NCBI GenBank assembly: GCA_038523925.1
Contig: JBCBIY010000009.1
Span: 1 to 64,000 of the forward strand
Length of the DNA: 64,000 nt
Direction of reading: 5' to 3'
Source: JBCBWG01 sp038523925
GTDB taxonomy: Bacteria > Pseudomonadota > Alphaproteobacteria > Rhizobiales > Hyphomicrobiaceae
The notes below the pieces were generated by a model. It was given only the letters and a program-made list of their open reading frames with translations. It was not told the origin of the DNA and made no database searches. Positions 16,343 to 24,720 of the stretch are shown here, piece after piece; within the stretch, counting starts at the first letter, position 1; the number at the start of each line of letters is the position of its first letter. The translations under genes were made by a program, and so were the position numbers.

Positions 16343-17443
16343 ATGGACCGTCGTTCATTCCTGAAAAAATCATCGCTTGCAGCCGGCGCAGGTGCCGTCG
16401 CCGCAACGACCACGCTTGCAGCGCCGGCAATCGCCCAGTCGTCGAAAGACCTCGTCATTGTCTCGACGTGGCCGCGCGACTTTCCCGGCCTCGGCATTTC
16501 CGCCCAGCGCCTAGCCAAGCGGATTGGTGAGCTGACCGAAGGCCGACTGAACGTTCAGTACTTTGCGGCAGGCGAGCGCGTCGGCGCATTCGACTCGTTC
16601 GACGCCGTCGCAGGTGGCAACGCGCAGGCCTACGTCGCTGCCGACTACTATTGGAAGGGCAAGCACCCAGGTTGGGCCTACTTCACCGCCGTCCCGTTCG
16701 GCCTGACCTACACCGAGATCGACGCCTGGATTAAGTATGGCGGCGGTCAGGCGCTTTGGGACAAGCTCGCAGACGGCTTTGGCCTCAAGTGCTTTGCCTG
16801 CGGCAACACGGGCGTCCAGATGGGCGGCTGGTTCAACAAGGAAATCGAGACGGCTGACGACCTTAAAGGTCTGAAGATGCGCATCCCGGGCCTCGGCGGC
16901 GACGTCATGGCCAAGCTTGGCGCCTCGCCGGTTTCGCTTCCAGGCGGCCAGATCTACGAAAACCTCGTCTCTGGCGCGATCGATGCGACGGAGTGGGTCG
17001 GACCGTACAACGACTACTTCATGAAGTTTTATGAGGCTGCGAAGTTCTACTACTACCCGGGCATGCACGAGCCGGGTTCGCAGCTTTCATTCGGCATGAA
17101 CAAGGCGTTTTATGAAGGCCTGTCAGCCACCGACAAGGCGATCATCCACGCGGCGTGCAACGAAGAAAACGCGCGCCAGATGGCTGAGACAAACGCCAAC
17201 AACGGTGTCTACCTCACACGTTTGATCGAAGAGAACGGCGTGCAGTTGAAGAAGTTCAACGACGAGATCTACGACAGCTTTGGTGAAGCTTCGAAGGAAG
17301 TGTTCGCGGAAACGCAGGCGCACTCGGCGCTTGCGAAGGAGATCCACGAGAGCTTCGTGAAAGCCCGCACCGACATCGGCCGTTGGACGGGTCTTTCAGA
17401 CCAGGCCTTCGTCCAACAGCGCAACCGCGTGCTCGGTCTCTAA
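16343..17443 (+). CDS. TRAP transporter solute-binding protein (TakP-like)
   Basis: A 366-residue periplasmic binding protein of the DctP family. The leader MDRRSFLKKSSLAAGAG is a twin-arginine signal, so it is probably exported folded. The run MRIPGLGGDVMAKLGASPV contains the conserved Arg that binds the ligand carboxylate, and EWVGPYNDYFMKF with YYPGMHEPGS is close to the TakP group, which binds 2-oxo acids such as pyruvate with a cation. Its ATG at 16343 has GAGGAGG eight bases upstream. First gene of the three-gene transporter operon; a strong hairpin follows it. Confidence 0.92.
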   Translation: MDRRSFLKKSSLAAGAGAVAATTTLAAPAIAQSSKDLVIVSTWPRDFPGLGISAQRLAKRIGELTEGRLNVQYFAAGERVGAFDSFDAVAGGNAQAYVAADYYWKGKHPGWAYFTAVPFGLTYTEIDAWIKYGGGQALWDKLADGFGLKCFACGNTGVQMGGWFNKEIETADDLKGLKMRIPGLGGDVMAKLGASPVSLPGGQIYENLVSGAIDATEWVGPYNDYFMKFYEAAKFYYYPGMHEPGSQLSFGMNKAFYEGLSATDKAIIHAACNEENARQMAETNANNGVYLTRLIEENGVQLKKFNDEIYDSFGEASKEVFAETQAHSALAKEIHESFVKARTDIGRWTGLSDQAFVQQRNRVLGL

Positions 17444-17457
17444 GCCAGGCAGCCTCG

Positions 17458-17489
17458 GCCACACCCGGGCGCAAAGCCCGGTGTGGCCC
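17458..17489 (+). other. Intergenic hairpin after the binding-protein gene
   Basis: GGCCACAC plus CCGGGC pairs with GCCCGG plus TGTGGCC around a GCAAA loop, a 13 bp stem with one bulged C. It is followed by CTTTACG rather than a T run. Such hairpins behind binding-protein genes often protect the upstream mRNA or partially stop transcription, giving more binding protein than permease; here this is inference. Confidence 0.7.
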
Positions 17490-17587
17490 TTTACGAACGG
17501 TCGCGCGGCGGATCACACTGCCGCGCACCCAACACCGGCTGGCCCTGCTCTCGCGCGCCACCCGTTCCGCTCCCAAGGGACCACTCG

Positions 17588-18625
17588 ATGACCGACGTCG
17601 CAGGCGCCGTGCCGGACTTTGCCGACGAACCGTCTTCCGCCGACCGTTCCATCCCGCAAGCGACGTTCGCCTCCCAACTGACCCGCGTCTTTGCGTGGAC
17701 AATGGCGATTGCGACGCTCGTCTACGTGGTCAACCTCTACTTCACCTACTGGCAGGGCCTGCCAGGCGTGATCGCGCTCGCCAATGGCTCGACAGATCAG
17801 CCGCTTGCCTGGGTGCAACTCGGCAGTTACATCGCAAGTCTCCTGCTGGCGCTGTTCTACGTGACGCGCACACCAGGGCAGACGTTGCGGGCTGACGCAG
17901 CCATCCTGAACGGCTCGGTCACCTACGTCATTCGCGCCGCTTTCTGGGCGGTCGTGCTCGTTGGCTTTGCAGATGCCGTAATCTCGTTCCTGCGCGTCGA
18001 GGGCCTGCTTGCCACCCTGTTTGGCAGCGACATCGAGACGAAGCTTGGCCGCTCGCGCTGGCGCGGGCCTTATATCCACATGCCGCTCGTGGTCCTCGGG
18101 TTCATCATCGCCGCCGTAACGCGCGGGCTCGGCTTCATCTGGCTCGGCCTGCTCGTCGTGCTCGCCGAACTCTTCATTGTGTTGTCGCGCTTCATCTTCT
18201 CCTACGAGCAAGCATTCCAAGGCGACCTCGTCCGCTTCTGGTATGCCGCGCTGTTCCTGTTCGCATCCGCCTACACGCTGCTCGACGAAGGCCACGTCCG
18301 TGTTGACGTGTTCTACGCAGCCTTCTCGCGTCGCTGGCGCGGCTACGTGAACATGGTCGGATCGATCCTCATGGGCATCGTGTTCTGCTGGGTCGTCCTT
18401 TCGCTCGGCACGTGGACCAAATCGGCCGTCATCGTCAGCCCGTTTCTTTCGTTTGAGGTCTCGCAGTCGGGCTTCGGGATGTACGTCAAGTATCTGATGG
18501 CAAGCTTCCTCGGCGTCTTTGCCGTCTCCATGATGCTGCAGTTCTGCGCCTACCTGATGGAGGCGGTCGCCGACATTCGCGGCGACCCCGGATGGCGGCC
18601 AACACCTGAGCCAGGCGGCCACTGA
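17588..18625 (+). CDS. TRAP transporter small permease subunit (DctQ-like, extended)
   Basis: A 345-residue membrane protein. The C-terminal half carries the usual four-helix DctQ fold, ending with FLFASAYTLLDEGHVRVDVFY, where the acidic and Arg residues are the family signature, then MVGSILMGIVFCWVVLSL. The N-terminal 190 residues add about four further membrane segments, so it is roughly twice the size of classic DctQ (about 160-200 residues), as in other TakQ-like subunits. The ATG at 17588 has AAGGGA upstream. It works with the large permease encoded 56 bp downstream. Confidence 0.9.
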   Translation: MTDVAGAVPDFADEPSSADRSIPQATFASQLTRVFAWTMAIATLVYVVNLYFTYWQGLPGVIALANGSTDQPLAWVQLGSYIASLLLALFYVTRTPGQTLRADAAILNGSVTYVIRAAFWAVVLVGFADAVISFLRVEGLLATLFGSDIETKLGRSRWRGPYIHMPLVVLGFIIAAVTRGLGFIWLGLLVVLAELFIVLSRFIFSYEQAFQGDLVRFWYAALFLFASAYTLLDEGHVRVDVFYAAFSRRWRGYVNMVGSILMGIVFCWVVLSLGTWTKSAVIVSPFLSFEVSQSGFGMYVKYLMASFLGVFAVSMMLQFCAYLMEAVADIRGDPGWRPTPEPGGH

Positions 18626-18681
18626 TCGTCTGCCGCCTTCACCGCCCTCGCCGAACCGCCTGACACCCGGACGCCCACCAT

Positions 18682-21336
18682 ATGGAACTGCTCTTTCTCG
18701 CCGTCCTGATCCTCGTGATGGCGCTTGCGCTCGCGTCAGGCTTCCCCGTGGCGTTCGCGCTTCCGGGGGCTGCGATCACCACGATCGGCCTTGCTGCCGC
18801 AAGCGGTGCGCTGTTTGCCGGTGACGCGTCAGCCTACTTTGCACAGGGCGGCCCGATCGACTGGCTGACGGCGGGCGTCACGAACTTCCGAGGGGTCTAC
18901 TGGGAGGTCGAGCGCGACACGCTGATCGCGATCCCGCTGTTCGTTTTCATGGGCATCATGCTGCAGCGGTCCAAGATCGCTGAAGACCTGCTTGTGACGA
19001 TGGCGCAGCTCTTCGGCCCGATCCCGGGCGGGCTCGGCATCTCCGTCGTCTTCGTCGGCGCGCTGCTTGCCGCAACCACAGGCATTCTCGGCGCAACGGT
19101 CGTTGCGATGGGCCTCATCTCGCTGCCTGCGATGCTGCGCAACAACTATTCGCAGTCCCTTGCGACCGGCACGATCGCCGCCTCCGGAACGCTCGGCCAG
19201 ATCATCCCGCCGTCGATCGTCCTCATCATTCTCGCCGACCAGCTTGCAAGCGCCGTCGACCAGGCCGGCACCGCACGCAAGAACCTTTACAAGGACGCGA
19301 CCGGCAACATCTCGATGCCATCCGAGTTCGGCGTCGTCTCGACGAGCGCGGGCGATATGTTCCTCGGCGCGCTCGTACCGGGCCTGATCCTCGTCGGCCT
19401 CTACATGGCCTACATCCTGACGCTCGCGATCATACGGCCAAAGAGTGCGCCGTCCGTACCGTTCGAGGGCCGGATGGACGCCCGGTTCTGGTTGCGCGTC
19501 GTCATTATTCTCGTACCGCCGCTAGCGCTGATTTTCGCGGTGCTCGGCTCAATCATCCTCGGGATTGCGACGGTCAACCAGGCCGGTGCCATCGGGGCTG
19601 CGGGCGCGATGATCATGGCGGGCTACCGCCTGAAGGAAGGCGAGCGCGGGGCGTTTATCCCAGCCATCATCGCGATTGCATCGCTCGTCGCGATCTTCTT
19701 CATCACGCAAACGTTCGACATCAACGTCCGCCGCATTGAAACAGCCGACGACCAGCTCGGCGTCACGCTTGCAGCCATTGCAGTGGCGTCGTTCCTTTTC
19801 GCGCTTGCCTGGAGCGGATGGCGCGCCTTCCGGATCGACGAGACGCTGAAGGGCGTCATGATCGACACTGCGAAGACGACATCGCTTGTGTTCATCATCC
19901 TGCTCGGCGCCGCGATGTTGACGGCGGCCTTCCGCGCGTTTGGCGGCGAGGAGTTGGTCCGCGAGTTCCTGACGAACCTCTCCGGCGGGTTCTGGGCACA
20001 GTTTATCATCGTGATGGCGGTGATCTTTCTGCTTGGTTTCTTCCTCGACTTCATCGAGATCGCCGTTGTCGTCGTCCCGATTGTCGCCCCGATCCTGCTC
20101 ATGGACCCGTCGGCGAACATCACCGCCGTGTGGCTTGGCGTGATGATCGGGCTCAACATCCAAACGTCGTTCCTGACGCCACCGTTTGGATTTGCGCTCT
20201 TCTATCTGCGCGGGGTCGCCCCAGCAGCGGTTACCACGCTCAACATGTACAAGGGCGTCGTCCCGTTCATCGCGCTGCAAATCGCAGCGCTTGGGATCGT
20301 CGGCAGCTTTCCGCCGCTGGTGAACTATCTGCCAACACGGCTATCGCTGCTGTCTGAGACGGCGCCGCCGCCACAAAACCCGCGCCTTCAACACTGCATC
20401 GAGGAGTACGTCCTCTCGCAGTACGAAACGAACGGCGACGCGCTGCGTCAGGCCATCACGACGGCAAAGACGCTCGATAAGAGCGACCTGCCCAAGGCGG
20501 CTGCACGGGACCTGGACGCTGCAATCAAGAAGGCTGAAGAAAGCTTCGAGCGCGTCTCAGACATTCGGTCGGCCGACCAAGCGATCGCGTCCGCAGCGCC
20601 CGCTTACCGGCCACTGCACACGATCGTCCGCGCAATCGAAGCTGACATCGCGCGGCACAAGAGCGAGATCCAGGTCTTGCGCACGCGACTACAACGGTCG
20701 CGCACGGCAAGCGACGAAGTGAAAGCCGCGATCGAGGCGGACATCTCAGCGGAAGAGGCGACGATTGCAGCGCTGCAGGAGACCATCCCTGAGGAATGGG
20801 AGGGCGCAAGGGCGGAGTTTGCCAAGCTGCAGAAAACGGAGCAGACAGCCAGCCGCCAATACCGCCGCGCCGTCGATGCCGCCTACGAGCCCATCACCGA
20901 ACTCATCGCAACACTTGAGGCGACCGACGAACTCGCAGCGTTGCGCGGCCAGATCGAGGCGCTTGGTCCCGAGATCGGTTCGGTCGAGAACGGCGCGCTC
21001 GCTGACAGAATGCAGGCCGTGATGCGCGCGGTTGGTGCCGTCGAAGGCGCGCGCAGTATCCGCTCAGCAATTAGCAGCGCCCGTCGCGCCGTCCGTGCGC
21101 GATCTCCGGACCTTGCCAAGGCTGTAACAGACCTCACCAAGGCGCTCGACTTACATGAAGCGGAATTGGCCTGGCGGCGCGCGGCAGCGCCCAAGCTGCT
21201 CGAGCCGTTGAAAGCCTACGAGGCGCAGATCCGCACGACGATCGGGCTGCGCAAGTTGCGCCGTCTGCCACGGGACCAAGCGCTTTACGTTGCAGCCTGC
21301 AACTCGCAACACCGCGATATCTCGCTGAGCTTCTAG
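18682..21336 (+). CDS. TRAP transporter large permease with long helical C-terminal extension
   Basis: The 884-residue product begins as a DctM family permease: ASGFPVAFALPGAA, IPLFVFMGIML, GATVVAMGLISLPAML, SGTLGQIIPPSIVLI, and near the end FLDFIEIAVVVVPIVAPIL and NIQTSFLTPPFGFALFYL. The transport part ends near residue 545 and already includes an insertion relative to the usual 430 residues. The last 320 or so residues are soluble, charged and helical with coiled-coil character (for example AIEADISAEEATIAALQETI). Classic DctM proteins lack such a tail. It would lie in the cytoplasm if the topology is standard. It completes the operon. Confidence 0.92.
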   Translation: MELLFLAVLILVMALALASGFPVAFALPGAAITTIGLAAASGALFAGDASAYFAQGGPIDWLTAGVTNFRGVYWEVERDTLIAIPLFVFMGIMLQRSKIAEDLLVTMAQLFGPIPGGLGISVVFVGALLAATTGILGATVVAMGLISLPAMLRNNYSQSLATGTIAASGTLGQIIPPSIVLIILADQLASAVDQAGTARKNLYKDATGNISMPSEFGVVSTSAGDMFLGALVPGLILVGLYMAYILTLAIIRPKSAPSVPFEGRMDARFWLRVVIILVPPLALIFAVLGSIILGIATVNQAGAIGAAGAMIMAGYRLKEGERGAFIPAIIAIASLVAIFFITQTFDINVRRIETADDQLGVTLAAIAVASFLFALAWSGWRAFRIDETLKGVMIDTAKTTSLVFIILLGAAMLTAAFRAFGGEELVREFLTNLSGGFWAQFIIVMAVIFLLGFFLDFIEIAVVVVPIVAPILLMDPSANITAVWLGVMIGLNIQTSFLTPPFGFALFYLRGVAPAAVTTLNMYKGVVPFIALQIAALGIVGSFPPLVNYLPTRLSLLSETAPPPQNPRLQHCIEEYVLSQYETNGDALRQAITTAKTLDKSDLPKAAARDLDAAIKKAEESFERVSDIRSADQAIASAAPAYRPLHTIVRAIEADIARHKSEIQVLRTRLQRSRTASDEVKAAIEADISAEEATIAALQETIPEEWEGARAEFAKLQKTEQTASRQYRRAVDAAYEPITELIATLEATDELAALRGQIEALGPEIGSVENGALADRMQAVMRAVGAVEGARSIRSAISSARRAVRARSPDLAKAVTDLTKALDLHEAELAWRRAAAPKLLEPLKAYEAQIRTTIGLRKLRRLPRDQALYVAACNSQHRDISLSF

Positions 21337-21454
21337 GAGCCGGCCGCCGCCGCTACGGACGGGCTTAAAGAACGTCGCTGTAACCGGCTGTAAGAGTTCA
21401 CACTTCGAGCGGCGATCCCTTTACGGACGGCGGTTGCGCGACCATGTGTGCGCG

Positions 21455-22342
21455 ATGCCCGTTCTGCCGGACATACCTGCGCTGACGCCCCTGCCGCCCG
21501 GGCTCGCTGGAGACGCGGCCTATGCCCTGTTCTGCCGGCCGGATCTGTCGGATATGCGTCCGCTGAACCACGACACGCTCGTGCGGCGGGCGCGGCGGCA
21601 ACTGCGTGGCCAGCAACCGGAATTCATCGCATCGTCCGTTGGACCGATCGCGACATTCACGTTGGCGCCGCGAGGTCCGGCGCGGTCGGCGATCCTGATC
21701 GTGCATGGCTGGACAAGCGAAGCCTCGTTTATGACAGCGATTGCCGAACCGTTGCGCCAGCACGGCCACCGCGTCGTTCTCTTGGACATGCCGGCGCATG
21801 GGCACTCACCGCAGCGCGCGGCGAGCCTTATCGACTGCGCGCGCGGCGTCCAAGCCGTCGCAAATGCGCTTGGTCCGTTCGATTCCCTGATCGCCCACAG
21901 CATCGGTGCGCTCGCGGGCCTGCTTGCCGCCGAGGGCAAACCGCCGATCGGCCCGGCAACGTCATTTCGCCTGACAGCGCTCGTCGCCCCGCCAAACACG
22001 ATGACGCGGATCACCGGCGACTTCAGCCGCCGATGTGCGCTTGCGCCAGACCAGCAGCGGGCGTTCGAGCATCGTGTCGCGCGGGTTGGTGAGCGCGACA
22101 TCCACGCGATCACGGCGGCAAAGATCGTTCGCGACACGGGCATGGAGACGCTGATCGTGCACAGCCGCGATGACCCGATCATCCCGGTCGACGATGCAAT
22201 CGCGATCGCACAGGGCGTGCCTAGGGGCCAGCTCGCGCTCGTTGACGATCTCGGGCACGCGCGCATTCTCTACGCACCGCCCGTCGTGCGCACGATCCGC
22301 AGCTTCTTCGATCGCCAGGCTTATCCAAGTCAGTTGGACTGA
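21455..22342 (+). CDS. Alpha/beta hydrolase
   Basis: A 295-residue alpha/beta-fold hydrolase. ILIVHGWTSEASF is the HG oxyanion segment, SLIAHSIGALAGL carries the nucleophile Ser in an A-H-S-I-G elbow, IVHSRDDPIIP holds the acid, and LDDLGHARIL-type VDDLGHARI supplies the catalytic His. The substrate is unknown; an esterase-type reaction is the general expectation. ATG at 21455 is used in preference to the TTG at 21434. It is convergent with the thiolase gene, 34 bp away. Confidence 0.85.
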   Translation: MPVLPDIPALTPLPPGLAGDAAYALFCRPDLSDMRPLNHDTLVRRARRQLRGQQPEFIASSVGPIATFTLAPRGPARSAILIVHGWTSEASFMTAIAEPLRQHGHRVVLLDMPAHGHSPQRAASLIDCARGVQAVANALGPFDSLIAHSIGALAGLLAAEGKPPIGPATSFRLTALVAPPNTMTRITGDFSRRCALAPDQQRAFEHRVARVGERDIHAITAAKIVRDTGMETLIVHSRDDPIIPVDDAIAIAQGVPRGQLALVDDLGHARILYAPPVVRTIRSFFDRQAYPSQLD

Positions 22343-22376
22343 CCTGGCCCCCAAAAATCCAGTGGCGAAGCAGACG

Positions 22377-23567
22377 CTAGATCATCTCGATTGCAACGGC
22401 GGTCCCCTCGCCGCCGCCAATGCAAAGCGAGGCAATCCCGCGCTTGGCCCCCTGTGCCTTAAGCGCATGCATGAGCGTGACGATGATGCGGGCACCTGAA
22501 GCGCCAATCGGATGGCCCAGCGCACAGGCCCCGCCGTTGACGTTCAGCTTGTCGTGCGGAATGCCAAGCTCGGCCATCGCCGCCATTGGGACGACGGCGA
22601 AGGCCTCGTTCACTTCCCACAGATCCACATCGCTGACCGACCAGCCCAATTGATCGAGCAGTTTCTGCATCGCAGGCACCGGCGCGGTCGTGAACCAACC
22701 TGGTTCCTGCGCGTGGCTCGCGTGCCCGAGGATGCGCGCGACTGGCTGCGCACCGGACGCATCCGCCCTCGACTGGCGCGTGAGGACGAGAGCTGCCCCG
22801 CCATCTGAGATCGACGACGCGTTGGCGGGCGTCACGGTGCCATCTGCCTTGAACGCAGGCTTCAGCGTCGGGATCTTGTCTGGCCGCGCCGACTTCGGCT
22901 GTTCGTCTGTTGCGACTTCGGTCTCGCCCTTGCGCGTCTTGATCACGACCGGCGTGATCTCAGCGTCGAACCGGCCCGACTCTTGCGCCTTTTGCGCGCG
23001 AGACAACGATGTCAGCGCATAGTCATCCTGCGCTTCACGCGTGAACTGATACTTCTCCGCGCAGTCTTCGGCGAACGTGCCCATCAGCCGGCCGGTGTCG
23101 TAGGCGTCCTCAAGGCCGTCGAGGAACATATGGTCAAGCACCTTCGCGTGACCGAGCCGCAGCCCTTCGCGCGCTTTCGGCATCAGATACGGCGCATTCG
23201 TCATGCTCTCCATGCCGCCGGCGACGACGACATCGCCGTTGCCGGCCTTGAGCTGATCGACGGCGAGCATGACGGTCTTCATGCCGGACCCGCACATCTT
23301 GTTGATCGTCGTCGCAGGCACACCCTTCGGCAGGCCCGCGCCGAACGCCGCCTGCCGTGCTGGCGCCTGGCCGAGCCCTGCCGGCAGCACGCAGCCCATC
23401 AGCACCTCGTCGACCGCATCTGGCTGAACCGAGCCCGCCTCAAGTGCTGCTTTGATCGCCGCCGCACCAAGCTCGGGCGCCGTCGCCCCTTTTAGCTCGC
23501 CTTGAAAGCCGCCCATTGGCGTCCGCGCGCCGCCTGCAATCACGATCGGGTCGTCTGCGTTCGCCAT
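22377..23567 (-). CDS. Acetyl-CoA C-acetyltransferase (thiolase)
   Basis: A 396-residue thiolase of the acetoacetyl-CoA/beta-ketoacyl-CoA type. The acyl-accepting Cys is in INKMCGSGMKTVM, the second half has WEVNEAFAVVP, NVNGGACALGHPIGASGARI with the catalytic His, and SLCIGGGEGTAVAIE with the C-terminal Cys. ARTPMGGFQGEL opens the fold. The ATG at 23567 follows GAGAGA. It could serve polyhydroxybutyrate synthesis, acetoacetate use or the ethylmalonyl-CoA route; no partner gene lies next to it. The symbol is left blank because phaA and atoB cannot be told apart here. Confidence 0.92.
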   Translation of the reverse strand: MANADDPIVIAGGARTPMGGFQGELKGATAPELGAAAIKAALEAGSVQPDAVDEVLMGCVLPAGLGQAPARQAAFGAGLPKGVPATTINKMCGSGMKTVMLAVDQLKAGNGDVVVAGGMESMTNAPYLMPKAREGLRLGHAKVLDHMFLDGLEDAYDTGRLMGTFAEDCAEKYQFTREAQDDYALTSLSRAQKAQESGRFDAEITPVVIKTRKGETEVATDEQPKSARPDKIPTLKPAFKADGTVTPANASSISDGGAALVLTRQSRADASGAQPVARILGHASHAQEPGWFTTAPVPAMQKLLDQLGWSVSDVDLWEVNEAFAVVPMAAMAELGIPHDKLNVNGGACALGHPIGASGARIIVTLMHALKAQGAKRGIASLCIGGGEGTAVAIEMI

Positions 23568-23753
23568 GTCCGGTCTCTCTACCTGTGCCGTCGTCCGCCT
23601 GTTGCGCCGCATCTTAGCGCAGGCCTTGGCTGCAGCACCACGGACGACATTGATCCGCAGGGCGCGATATCGGACCGCAGAGCTGCCTTGCAGCCGTCGA
23701 CATTCTCGTGTCGTCTGACGGCATTGCGACCTACTGAGACGGAGAGACGCGAA

Positions 23754-24575
23754 ATGCAATCCGCCACCGCTCCGGTCCCGGGCGCCATGGCCGGGACCAT
23801 CCTCATCACCGCAGCACTGGCGCTCGGCAGTGCACTGCCAACGGCTGCAAGCGACTACCAGCATAGCTGCCGAACCGCAGACGGTTCCTATTTCATGAAC
23901 GACGGGACGCTGTTTGAGGCGACCAACGACGGCGATCAGTCGTCGCCCATCCCGTTCAAAGCAGGCACCAAGACGATCATCACGCGGCGCGCCGGCTATT
24001 GCCTCGCCAGCCTTGGCGGAGCGCGCAAGCGCTACAGCTTCTCATTCGAACGCTACCTGCTCGATGCCACGTTTCGGATGAACGGTGATCCGGTGCAAGC
24101 GGTGTTTCTCTGCGAAGAAGCTAGCGACGGACTGCCGGCGGCTGCGCGTTGCGAAGTTGAGCGGGTGACGGATACGTATAAAGCGTCTCTGACTGAGCCA
24201 CCGCCCCCCGCGACCGGCAATGACGGGGCGCCGGAAGCGCGCACGGGTGACTGGATGCACAACGGCTCGGCCATGCGCCTGGTCGCCTCCGGAGCTGAAC
24301 GCAGCTTTGTCTATCAACGGCCGCGGAATGGGCTGAAGTCCGTTGGCGTCAAACCCGGCACGCTGCTCTTCGAGGGGCGACGGACGGGTGGCCGCTATCT
24401 CGGCACCGCCTATGTCTTCACGCGCAACTGCGGCCCGAAGCCATTCGATGTCTCAGGCGAGGTCAGCGAAGACCAAACGCAAGTCACCCTCTATGGCGAG
24501 CGCCCGCGCTATAATCGTGCGTGCAAGCGGATTGGCACGCGCGAGGAGACGTTGATCTTCCGTCTCGGCGGCTGA
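23754..24575 (+). CDS. Secreted protein of unknown function
   Basis: A 273-residue product with a signal peptide (hydrophobic stretch AMAGTILITAALALGSAL, cleavage near TAA-SD). An N-terminal domain with paired cysteines (HSCRTADGSYFM, GYCLASLGG, FLCEE, RCEVER) joins by a Pro-rich linker to a C-terminal beta domain (WMHNGSAMRLVASG, YQRPRNGL, LFEGRRTGGRYLGTAYVF, CKRIG) that I have the impression of seeing repeatedly in rhizobial envelope proteins. I cannot name the family. The ATG at 23754 follows CGGAGAGA. It is divergent from the thiolase gene. Confidence 0.75.
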   Translation: MQSATAPVPGAMAGTILITAALALGSALPTAASDYQHSCRTADGSYFMNDGTLFEATNDGDQSSPIPFKAGTKTIITRRAGYCLASLGGARKRYSFSFERYLLDATFRMNGDPVQAVFLCEEASDGLPAAARCEVERVTDTYKASLTEPPPPATGNDGAPEARTGDWMHNGSAMRLVASGAERSFVYQRPRNGLKSVGVKPGTLLFEGRRTGGRYLGTAYVFTRNCGPKPFDVSGEVSEDQTQVTLYGERPRYNRACKRIGTREETLIFRLGG

Positions 24576-24720
24576 TGGGTCGGGAGCAGGCCGTCAAGCA
24601 AACGTGCCGACCGGTCACGTCAGTGATGGGAATGCCGCCCACACCCCGTCCGGCCCGCGACAGCGCTTTGCGCGTGTTGTAGATATCGCAGCAGTACGGC
24701 AGTGACGGGGGAGTGCTGCA

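Noticed and set aside
17513..18622. 369-codon antisense open frame over the DctQ gene
   Set aside because: It mirrors a GC-rich gene; the forward frame has clear family motifs and membrane segments, the antisense frame is His/Arg/Glu-rich with no motifs.
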